Below are positions 25,335 through 34,118 of a stretch of 64,000 bases of DNA, in pieces (the first letter of the stretch is position 1; every line of letters begins with the position of its first letter). Under the pieces are notes generated by a model. It was not told where the DNA came from and searched no databases. It was given only the letters and a program-made list of their open reading frames with translations. The translations under genes and the position numbers were made by a program. This DNA is from Polydactylus sextarius (taxonomy: Eukaryota > Chordata > Actinopteri > Polynemidae), in the NCBI GenBank assembly GCA_016801845.1, contig CM028926.1:10238501-10302500 (forward strand), in the 5' to 3' direction.

Positions 25335-26645
25335 TTAGGAGGCGTTGAGCACCGAGCGACTGTACAGAGTTTGGTAATAAGCGCCTGAGTCCATGGCGGC
25401 CGGTCCGGGGCTGTCGTAGATCTGCTTGGCACCCACCGGGGAGCCGCCGGTGTAGCTGTTGTAGGCCATGACCTGGTCCTGGTAGGACTTGAGGTCCATC
25501 TTCTGCTCGTTGGACATGAGGTTGGTGATGGAGAACGGGTGGTTGAAGTTGTAGTGGGGGTCCAGGGACTTGAGGGCGTCGTTCTGTAGGTCCATGTGCT
25601 GCATGGCGCTGGGCAGGAGGTGGGTGGTGCCCGCTAAAGACTGGGAGTGGAGGAGCGGGTTGGAGGCGGAGGAGGTGGAGAGGGACATGGAGGAGGTGGA
25701 GGAGGACGGAGGAGGCAGGGAGACCGGCGGGCTGTGGAGGTGTGAGGTCAGAGGAGGGCAGTCCAGAGGAACCAGGGAGTTTCTGGGATGCGGCTGGTCG
25801 TCCGAGGAGCCCGGGTGGGAGTTGTCTGAGTGGGCGGAGTCGGCTCCTTCTGATCCACCTGTGGGGCTTCGATCCTCCACCATGTGATCTCCTCCGCCGC
25901 CGCCGTGGCCTCCTTTCCCTGAACCCCCATCCTGGTTCTTTCCCGCCTTCTTGGCCGCCTTGTCCTCGATCTTGAAGCGTTTCTGGCGCCTCAGGTAGCA
26001 GCCGTTCTCGAACATGTTGCCCGACTGCGGGTGCAGAGTCCAGTAGGAACCTTTTCCCGGTTTGTCCGGAGAACGCGCCACCTTCACGAAGCAGTCGTTG
26101 AAGGACAGCGAGTGGCGGATGGAGTTCTGCCAACGCTGCTGGTTCTCACGGTAGTACGGGAACAGGTCCATGATCCACTGGTAGATCTCGTTCAGGGTCA
26201 GCATCTTGCTGCCGCTCTGCTGGATCGCCATGGTGATGAGGGAGATGTAGGAGTACGGCGGTTTGGCGTGGGTCAGGGAGCGGCGGTAGGGTTTAGGAGG
26301 GATCTCTTTGGGGCCGGGTCGACTCAGAGTGGCGGTGGAGGGGTAACCCAGCTGGCTCATGGACTGACCCATGTTCTGGTAGTGGGACAGGGAGCCCAGA
26401 GAGCCGGGGGCGGCCGGGCCGAGCTGGGTCAGGGAGCTGGAGCCGAGAGACGAGGCCACGGGAGACAGAGACATGTGGCTGGGGCCCGAGCCCATGGACG
26501 CCAGCGGAGAGCTGCTGAGGCTGGAGCTCGGGTACGCCATGTTCATACCTGCTGGGGAGGCGGTGGCCGGGTTCAGGTTGATGTAGCTGTTGATGGTGCC
26601 CATGGAGCCCAGACCAGAGTTCATGGTGCTGGGAGAGGAATACAT
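25335..26645 (-). CDS. foxa3: foxa3 coding exon 2
   Basis: Encodes residues 25-460 and the stop: a Ser/Met/Gly-rich N-terminal linker, the complete forkhead domain, a Gly/His-rich stretch, a Ser/Pro-rich region and the two C-terminal FoxA boxes. It is markedly GC-richer than the flanking DNA, as expected for coding sequence here. Confidence 0.95.
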   Translation of the reverse strand: MYSSPSTMNSGLGSMGTINSYINLNPATASPAGMNMAYPSSSLSSSPLASMGSGPSHMSLSPVASSLGSSSLTQLGPAAPGSLGSLSHYQNMGQSMSQLGYPSTATLSRPGPKEIPPKPYRRSLTHAKPPYSYISLITMAIQQSGSKMLTLNEIYQWIMDLFPYYRENQQRWQNSIRHSLSFNDCFVKVARSPDKPGKGSYWTLHPQSGNMFENGCYLRRQKRFKIEDKAAKKAGKNQDGGSGKGGHGGGGGDHMVEDRSPTGGSEGADSAHSDNSHPGSSDDQPHPRNSLVPLDCPPLTSHLHSPPVSLPPPSSSTSSMSLSTSSASNPLLHSQSLAGTTHLLPSAMQHMDLQNDALKSLDPHYNFNHPFSITNLMSNEQKMDLKSYQDQVMAYNSYTGGSPVGAKQIYDSPGPAAMDSGAYYQTLYSRSVLNAS

Positions 26646-27723
26646 CTGGAGACAGAAACAACAGTTAATTAATTAATTAATCAATTAACAATAATTAAAG
26701 TTTAAACTATAAAACGTCACATTTAACTGGAAACTCTGTTTTAAAAAAAATGTGACAGTGAAGCAGTTTGACTTCTTTTTTTCTTTTTTCTTTTTTCTTT
26801 TTTTTTTTAAGTTTCTCCTTATCAATGCACAATGAAGCTCTCAGTGCGCAGAGAGGACATGGATTTCACACGACGATGTTAAACCTGAAAATGCGTAAAA
26901 AGCGCGTCACGGTGCCTCAGACTGGCCTCCTCCTGCGCCACGGTGGAAAAAACAAGTCACCAGAAATTAACGTTATATTTTATTATATTTCCTCCTTCAA
27001 TTCCCTTAAAAAAAAAAAACGCTTTATCATCATTACCGTGAAGTAAAAGTTTGAAATTTAAATTTACAGAAAAGTAAAATCGACCTGCTTAATGATTGTT
27101 ATTTAAACATCATCAGACTCTTTTTTTCTTTTCTTCTCGTTAATCTCATCAGGTCGAGGTGAGAACTGAAGCTGCTTGATGTAATTAACTCTTCCTACTT
27201 CTACTAATTCAATTAGAGAGAATTAAAGTTGTCACAGTTTGAGGCCGCGACACTTCAGCGTCTGTGGAGGCGCAAAAATAATAAATAAATAAAAATGCGC
27301 AAAATAAAACAAAATGTTTCTAATTTAATTTAATCTGACAGATATAAATAATTAGTTAAAATAAATTCTTCCAGCAGCTTCAAGTTAATTTGCTTCTGCT
27401 TGAATATTTTATTTATCAATATTATTTTTAATAAAATAAAGTATTGGACTTTTAACCTCTTTACTCTTTTTAAATGTTGAATTATTTATAATATTTATAA
27501 TATTTTATCATTTTAAATTCAGGCTGCAGAGTTTTTTTCCGCTTCTGCTGCAAAAAATCCAACAAAAACCTGAAAACCTCCTAAGTTTGCATCATGATTA
27601 ATGAGATAAATATAGTATTTATTATTATTATTATGTTATTTTTCTATTTACCTCGCTGGCCTCGCTGTAGAAAGTATTCCACTCTGGTAGATCATGGGTT
27701 TCCATCTTCACAGAGCTCAACAT
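25335..27723 (-). CDS. foxa3: foxa3, forkhead box A3 (HNF3-gamma), two coding exons, 460 aa
   Basis: Forkhead pioneer transcription factor; FoxA proteins open chromatin at endodermal and hepatic genes. Seen: exon 1 (27723-27652) encodes 24 residues starting MLSSVKMETHDLPEW, the conserved FoxA N-terminal activation motif. A GT donor (gtaaat) at 27651 joins in phase 0 to exon 2 (26645-25335) after a good acceptor (ctgtctccag). The forkhead domain spans about residues 150-249, with the recognition helix NSIRHSLSFNDCFVKV. The C-terminal FoxA boxes HYNFNHPFSITNLMS and YYQTLYSRSVLNAS are present. FoxA3 rather than A1/A2 is indicated by YRRSLTHAKPP, FPYYRENQQRW, KRFKIEDK and the ending SVLNAS, against SLLNAS in human FOXA3 (remembered). 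At 460 aa it is longer than the roughly 350 aa human protein, through Ser/Gly/Pro-rich linkers. The ATG at 26645 is only the first codon of exon 2, not the start. Upstream neighbour irf2bp1 supports the assignment. Confidence 0.95.
26646..27651 (-). other. foxa3: foxa3 intron 1 (1,006 bp)
   Basis: Begins gtaaat and ends ctgtctccag on the minus strand, phase 0. Besides A/T-rich filler it holds a stretch near 27170-27235 with several TAATTA/CAATTA homeodomain-type cores, which could be a small intronic enhancer (inference). Confidence 0.85.
27652..27723 (-). CDS. foxa3: foxa3 coding exon 1
   Basis: Encodes residues 1-24. The start ATG is at 27723-27721. The exon ends with GAG before the donor gtaaat. 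The frame continues upstream without a FoxA-like sequence, so the methionine of MLSSVKME, matching the family start MLG(S/A)VKME, is chosen. Confidence 0.92.
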
Positions 27724-28194
27724 CCCCAACACAAATCTCTGGAGGAGAAAAACTGATCTGTGACCGGATTTGTCTTTTTCTCTTTTTCTTTTCTTCTTAT
27801 ATTTTTTGGGGGTAAAAAAAAAATTAAAAAATAAATAAAATCCTTCACAAAAAATGTAGATGTTTGAGGAAACAAAAAAATCCAAACAAACGTAAACTTG
27901 TCTCCTTTTTTTGCCAAGAAGAGAAAATATCTGGTGCCAAAAACTGCGTAAAAAAAAAAAAAGAAAACTCAAATATTGATGTGGTCAACGCTCCTGGGAA
28001 GAGTAAAGTCAATATTTCTTATTTGTCAGTCATCCATTGTTTCATAACCTTAATCTTGTTATGACTCAGCAGACGTTTGGCTTCTGTTTCTTCTTCTTTT
28101 TTTTCTTTTTCTGGCCCGATCTCTCCGGTGTACCGGGGGCCCTCGGGACGCAGGCTGGAGGTGCAGAGCGCAAATACAGTAAAGAAAACCTGGC

Positions 28195-28330
28195 TGCGCT
28201 GCTCTTATATCCCGGCACGTCCCGCCCCCGTTCAACACATTTGAATACGGATCCAGGAAGGGCCGCGGCAGAAAAGGCCGATGTGGCCCCCTGGCGTGCT
28301 GTATATTGGCCCTGCGGCGGCACCGGGGCC
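28195..28330 (-). promoter_or_regulatory. foxa3: Putative foxa3 core promoter (TATA, GC box, CCAAT)
   Basis: On the minus strand, reading toward foxa3, there is a CCAAT element (complement of 28305-28309), then a GC box (gggggcggg, complement of about 28222-28230), then a TATA-type element (TATAAGAG, complement of 28202-28209). This predicts initiation near 28175 and a 5' UTR of about 450 nt if unspliced. The block is GC-rich against an AT-rich background. The order and spacing are typical of a vertebrate class II promoter; activity is inferred. Confidence 0.6.
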
Positions 28331-28439
28331 ACCCGGACGAGCCGCAGTCATTTACAGTCACACAACTCAAAACTATTCGTGTGTTGTTTCTCATTCATTT
28401 TTTTTTTTTTTTACACAAATTTGCAAGAAAACAAATCTT

Positions 28440-30610
28440 TTTTTTTTGGCACAAACGTTTAAAAAAATATGCGTAAAATTAGTTACAATCAACTATTACA
28501 AGAAACATAATGGATTTGATTTAAGAAAATAAAGATTAAAAAGGGTTTGATTTGGGTGTGTAGTCAGTTGTGTGACGTGTGTGTCCAGTGGGGCGTTAAA
28601 GTTGTTAATTCATCAATCACCCCCGTCGGACCGCTCCGACGGAAAAAAGAAAAGAAAAGAGAAAGAAAGAAAAAAATCCTCGGGGGCTTTAATTGTAATA
28701 ACCGCCGAACTAATTCCAGATTCTAGGGTTTGATAGTCAAATTTTTTTTTCCTGATAACAACGGAAAACATGACTATCGGGAAATATTTGACTATCAAAA
28801 GATATAAATCAGATAAACACAGATTCTATAAACAACCAAAGAAGTTGATGCCTCCGATGCTGCTGCTACTGATGATTAATCCAAAAAATAAAATAATAAT
28901 AATAATGATAAAAAACGTTACTGTTGCAGTTGAACATCAGGAATAAAATCATAGTCACACAACTACAGTTATGATCTACAGCAAAAGAACAACACTTGTG
29001 CGTAATTTGTGCGTAAAAGTTCATCTTTTCTCCTCAAAATACTTCTTTTTCTTCAAGTTACACAAAGAAACACAATAAATAATGTAACCCTGGTGTAGAT
29101 GTATAGAGCAGCAGTCTTGTTGTCAGTGAATACACATCTGATCGTGGAGCAGACGGAGGCCTGTGAATGTCAATGCCTTCCTCTAATGGTCGCTCAATAG
29201 ACGTGTAATTGATGCGCAGGCGGGAGGTCGACGGGATTAGACTGAGAGGTTGAGAAATAACAGGAAGGAAATTCGTTTTAGATTTTATTTTATTCTAAAT
29301 AAGATGTAGAGTCTGTTAACATCAAATCACAGTTTAAATCTAAAGAGAAACGACGTTTTCTGACGATTTTACTCGATTTTTTTTGTTATTTTCGCTCTGA
29401 TTTTTGTGTTTTTTTATTATTATTGTTACATCTTTATATTCCAGCTGCAGCTCTGACGCTTTCTCTATCCAGACCCCATCACCTGGCGATTATCGCCTGT
29501 TTGCAAAAGGTTGTCAAGTCGATTAACACGTGGAGCGAGATCACACCTCAGTGTCTGTAATGATGTAATTAAGGCTGAAGGAGATGAACTGTTTTTCATC
29601 CGGACGCTTCAACTTCGACCTCTAGACTCTAGACACGGTCACAAAACTTCAACATGGAGAAGTTTAGTTTGTATTTAGACATTTTAAACTTATAGTTCAA
29701 GTCTCTACATCGCATCAGGAGGTTCAGGTCTCAGGTCTGACCCCCTCCCCTCCCTCCCTCCATCAAACCAAACTCTCCAACTCACATTTAGCCACATCCT
29801 CTCTCTGCGGGCCGTTTTTCATTCCAATAGGCCTCCACTCGTCCATTAACACCTCTATAATTGGTTTAACAAAAGCTGTAACGAGCTGACACTAATGGAG
29901 GAAACGACAGATCGACCAGAGACGAATAATTAAAGACCAAATCTCCTCCTCCTCTTCTTCTTCTTCTTCTTCTGTCCATCTAGAGTTTGAAGCTAAAGTT
30001 GAGTTTCTCATTGTAAAATCCTGTGATGCAGCTGCAGCTTCAGACTGAGGTTAAGAGAGTGACAGCGCCATCTTGTGGCCACATTATAAACAGAGATAAG
30101 ACTGTGACTTTAAGTAAAGAAATCTTAAATTTTAGTGTTTAAATATTTAAGATTTTGTTTGTTTTCCACAGTTCAAACTTAAAATTCGAGCCGAATAAAT
30201 GAAACTATACGATTCAAAGATGAATAATAAAAACATCTGTTATAATTTAAACAATTAAACCAACTGTTTTGAGTCAGTTACGAAAATGATGTTGAGATAA
30301 AACATCAGAGATGAAGGATTTTATTTTTTGAGACACAGAAACATCAGTAAACATTAATGGAGGAGATGCTGAACATGTTGCTGTTGCTTGTCACTGTTTA
30401 TTAAAGATGGAGGTTGATTATTTTTGTTGACGCTTCCTCTGACCAATCAGTGACCTCAGTCTGTTCACGTCACGTTTTAGTATCGACTCAGATCCATCGG
30501 TTCCTCCACAGAGTAGGAACTAAAACAGTAGCTGGAACCAGGAACTAGAACCAAGTAGAAACACTAGAAACTGAGTAGATGATGGTGGAGAAGGTCTGTT
30601 AGAGTAGAGT
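28440..30610. other. foxa3 upstream region without genes
   Basis: No coding frame. It contains a hairpin at 28623-28642, an inverted repeat at 28729-28742/28786-28799, a mixed-composition block near 29105-29245 and another at 29480-29580 with a forkhead-type TGTTTGC and GATTAAC words. These are the best positions for foxa3 enhancers, by location and composition only. Confidence 0.35.
30062..30081 (-). promoter_or_regulatory. CTCF-like motif between foxa3 and irf2bp1
   Basis: The complement reads GTGGCCACAAGATGGCGCTG, a near match to the CTCF core. It lies between the two minus-strand genes and could act as an insulator (inference). Confidence 0.4.
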
Positions 30611-30614
30611 TAAA

Positions 30615-31459
30615 GGTTGTTCCACATCAGCAGATTCATCATTTTCCTGAACAACAGGTTGACGTGTCCAGGAAAAGATGAGAAAAATGTTGAATCTGCT
30701 GATGTGTAACAACCTTCATCACCAAGACGTTGGGTAAGTCTTGTAAAACAGTGTTTTTAATAAACTCTGGGTTCACTTACTAAGTTATCAGTACTTCAGT
30801 TTATGTGTAGGGACCCTATTCATGCTACTGCTGAAGTGAAGTGATAATTTGAGATTTATTAGTGGTTAAAAAATGACAGTTTAGATACGTTTGGCTGACT
30901 GCCCCATTTACTTGATCCACTACGTCCCTGATGTAGAGGTCAGCCGGCAGATTAAAGCTCATGTTCTGACTGTGTCTGCGCCTTTCGACCTTTTGGAAAA
31001 GTATTTTTAAAGCTTTTAGTGAGATGTTTGCAACCTGATCCGATCCCAGTCCTAACGTAACGTCTGAGGAATCGACTAAAGTTGTCATAGTTTTCTCCAC
31101 ACTCCTCTTAAGACGCTCAACTGTTTCAAATGGACAAGAAGCCCCTTGATGATGAGTTTTTTTTGGTTTCTTTCTTGCCTTGAGTGTTTTGTAAGTGTGA
31201 AAACAAGTTTCCTCTCTGTGTGGGTGGGATGAGAAGGGAAGAGTGAACTAAACGTGTTAATGTAACTGATGTTTCAGAGATGGACTGACTTGTGCTGTAT
31301 CCTGTGGAAAATCAATAAAACATATTTAAAAAAAGGACAATTTAGATACGTTTAAAGACGATTTTACTTCAACCAACGTAACATATCTCTCGAGGGGGAG
31401 TTTGACTCATATTCAGGGTGAAATAAACTCTGGTTCATGTGACTCTGACGTCACTTTAA
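30615..31459 (-). mobile_element. Foldback transposon, copy C, left-truncated and interrupted
   Basis: Begins in the central inverted repeat (GGTTGTTCCACATCAGCAG) and continues through the asymmetric block into the right arm, same orientation as copy B. The right arm is split by the insertion at 30912-31335, then resumes with GACAATTTAGATACGTTT and finishes near TGACGTCACTTTAAT. The left arm is missing. Confidence 0.8.
30912..31335 (+). pseudogene. 5'-truncated processed retrocopy (or LINE 3' end) inserted in foldback element copy C
   Basis: The sequence interrupts the foldback transposon at 30615-31459. It starts with 32 open codons (LIHYVPDVEVSRQIKAHVLT then VSAPFDLLEKYF) ending in TAA at 31008-31010, continues as UTR-like text, carries AATAAA at 31314-31319 and ends in an A tract at 31328-31334. 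It is flanked by near-copies of the same transposon segment (30868-30892 and 31328-31353), which looks like a target-site duplication. This is the structure of a reverse-transcribed insertion. I do not recognise the parent. A minus-strand frame through the same DNA also looks protein-like, so coding direction is not certain. Confidence 0.45.
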
Positions 31460-31499
31460 TTAATAAAGTGATAATAATTTAATAAAGATAAAAAACAAG

Positions 31500-32069
31500 A
31501 ACAAGTTTCCATCCAATTTATTCCTGGTTTCTATTTTGTACATGAAGCTGCAATAAAACCAACAGATCTAAAAAAAAAAAAACAAAAAAAAAAAAACAAA
31601 TTAGAAAATAAAAATAATAATAATAATAACAAGTAAATGAAAAGAAACCGACAAGAAAGAAGAGAATAAAAACAACAACCGCCTGTCGACTTTACAAAGG
31701 CTTCAGATAAAAGCAGAAAAAGCCGCATGATGGCGAACGCAGGGAAACAGATTCAGGTTAATCATCGACTAGACAAAAAAAAAAAAAGACCATTGCACTC
31801 CTACTTCCCCTGAGGTTCCCAGACACACAAACAGACGGTAAACATTTTTTTTTAAAAAAAGGCACTTAACAAGGGATTGCATGATGTATCAGTGCATATT
31901 CAACTGAAACTCCACTTTTCTCTACGACAGACCTGATCTGTGGGATATTCGCTCTAATAGAAAAAGCCTAAATACGTCGTTTCTGCTGATTAGTATCGAC
32001 TTTTACATGTAAAACCTCCGTCGCTACAGTCGACCGCTTGTCTGGTCTGTAAACTGTTAACGGGCTTGA

Positions 32070-32129
<60 letters not shown>

Positions 32130-33781
32130 TTTGTCCATAAAACATTTAAATCCAGAAATATCAGTTTGGACATTTAAAAAAAAAAAAACAAAAGACCTTT
32201 GGTTTGTTTGTGCTTCTGTACTGACGAGTACGATCGGCACATAAAGAGAAAATCCACCTGCTGCTTTTTACATCGTTAACGTCGATTTTTTAAATATTTT
32301 TAACCGAATTAAATCAAAACTGTGATGACTGATGATTTATAACCGTTTTCTTTTGAGGTGGATTCTCACTTTAAAAAACAAAAACTAAAGGTTTAGGAAA
32401 TGATACACAGTTATTATATGTTTTTTTTTTGTTTTTTTACATTTTCCAAACTGTTGCATATACTATGACTAAAGATTGCACATACGTACTATTATAGAGT
32501 CTATACAGTATATAACATTTAACATTTCTAGTATAAAATATAGTCCTAAGTCTATCAATAGATATCTGTTCATATACATTCAAGGAGGAAGGGGCCAAAG
32601 TGTCGGCTGGGTTGGATCTTTATGTGAAAAGCAACATTTAATTAACATCAACTCTTCGATTAAAGCGAACGAGCGACAAACGTTGAGAAAAATGATTTTT
32701 TTTTATGTTTGTAAAAAACAATTAATAATAATCTGATTGTGCACCACAATTTAAATTTCAGTCATAAAACAATAAAATAATGATAATAATATCAAAAAAA
32801 AGGTTCACTTTGTCTCTGTGGTTGTCAGTTGTTATTTATAGAAACGTAAATATTTAATTTTGAATCGATCAATTGTTGGCAGAGAAAATGTGCTTCGTCT
32901 TGTTCAAACAGTTTGTACCTTTTTTTTTTTGTTTTTAATCTGTAATAAAACACTGGAGCGTGGCTACTTTCTCAGAGTTGGAAGAAGAAAAATAAAATAA
33001 AATACAAATGAAAGTGAACACCCGTATATTCGGTCTAATAAGCTACCGTCAGCAGTTATTGATTAATTAATAACTTTATAGATTAATGATTAAAGAGCAG
33101 GATGGAGACATTTCAGTGGTTCGCTCTCTTGATTGAAAGATTTGATTGATTTTTTTAATTATTATTTATTTATTTCCAGCTGCTAACGTGGGCACAATCA
33201 GTTGTTTCAACTGGCACGAGGACGAACTCTACAAAAGTAGCCACTGCTCAGTTATTGGTTGGTCCTAAATTATATTAATAATAATCATTTTAATTTAAAC
33301 GTTCAGTTAAAACACTCGCTGTTTTCTAAAAATGTATCTGCTGATATGATTGGTGACGTTTAGGCTAAAAGTTGGCAAAAAAATTTTTAAATAAAGATCA
33401 ATAATTCAATTTCGTGAAGGCAGTCTTTGCAACGATAAATGTGACGGCTGCTCCGCGCCGCTGACATCAACCTCAGCGTGTACACGACACATCAGACGCG
33501 GCGTCGATGGTCGTAGTGACGTCATCACAGACGTGATGACCTGTGGCGTCAGCGGCGCGGAGCAGGTGGTGGCGTTAAGACCTGGAACTGTGGCTCGTTG
33601 TGTTTCCTCTCTGCTGGATCTCAGCGGTCCAGTGCAGACGTCTCCTTTTGGTTCGTGATACTGTGACGACAAATAAACAAATAAATAAAGTTTCGTTACA
33701 CAGAGAATTAAACTGAGCTGCTTTCTTGTAAATTGCTGTTGAACCTGCCTGTCGCTGTCTTTGTTTCCTCTGAAATCACCA
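31500..33781 (-). other. irf2bp1: Probable long irf2bp1 3' UTR
   Basis: AT-rich, gene-free DNA downstream of the irf2bp1 stop. On the minus strand it contains AATAAA signals, including the complement of about 33165-33175 and a distal one at 31518-31523 next to a tgtacaaaat element. The segment 32450-32600 is compositionally distinct and looks like conserved UTR text (TATA-, GTAC- and TGTGCAATC-type words). It also contains the (TA)n microsatellite at 32072-32125. Long 3' UTRs are usual in the IRF2BP family, but the exact end is inferred. Confidence 0.4.
32072..32125 (+). repeat. (AT)n microsatellite, 54 bp
   Basis: An uninterrupted AT run that can extrude as a cruciform. It lies inside the inferred irf2bp1 3' UTR. 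Confidence 0.96.
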
Positions 33782-34118
33782 TCACGTCTCTCTCTCCTTC
33801 TTAACAGTGACGTCTCCACCTCCAGACCCGCCTGCACCTCCACTGCCTCCACTGCTGCCTCCAGATGAAGCGGCAGCGGCAGCAGCACCAGCTCCACCTC
33901 CAGGTCCCGATCCTCCTCCGGACGCAGCCACTGACGCCGCTCCAGCTCCACCTCCAGGTCCTGCGGTGCCCAGGATGGTGGAGACCTCTCCCTGCATGAA
34001 GGCCCAGGGGGGGCTGTTGGGTGAGTTGTCCAGCGGACAGCGCTCTCCGCTGGGGCAGTACACCTCGCCGTCTCCCCGTCGACTCTGGATGTAGATTCTG
34101 GTGCACGGGAAGCAAAAC
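33782..34118 (-). CDS. irf2bp1: irf2bp1 coding exon 2
   Basis: Starts after the acceptor ctaccttcag at 34119. It completes Arg351 and supplies FCFPC, VYCPSGERCPL and WAFMQGEVSTIL, i.e. the second half of the RING. A Gly/Ser/Ala-rich tract follows (complement of about 33810-33970, a GC-rich imperfect triplet repeat), then the conserved DVTVKKERET tail and the stop. Confidence 0.88.

Noticed and set aside
26643..26645. ATG at the head of foxa3 exon 2 as start codon
   Set aside because: It is immediately preceded by a canonical acceptor, and an upstream exon encoding the conserved FoxA N-terminus MLSSVKMETHD splices to it in frame.
25570..26672. Long plus-strand and alternative-frame ORFs opposite foxa3
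   Set aside because: They are shadows of the GC-rich coding strand: Arg/Gly/Ala-rich, with no conserved domain, whereas the minus frame encodes a full forkhead protein.
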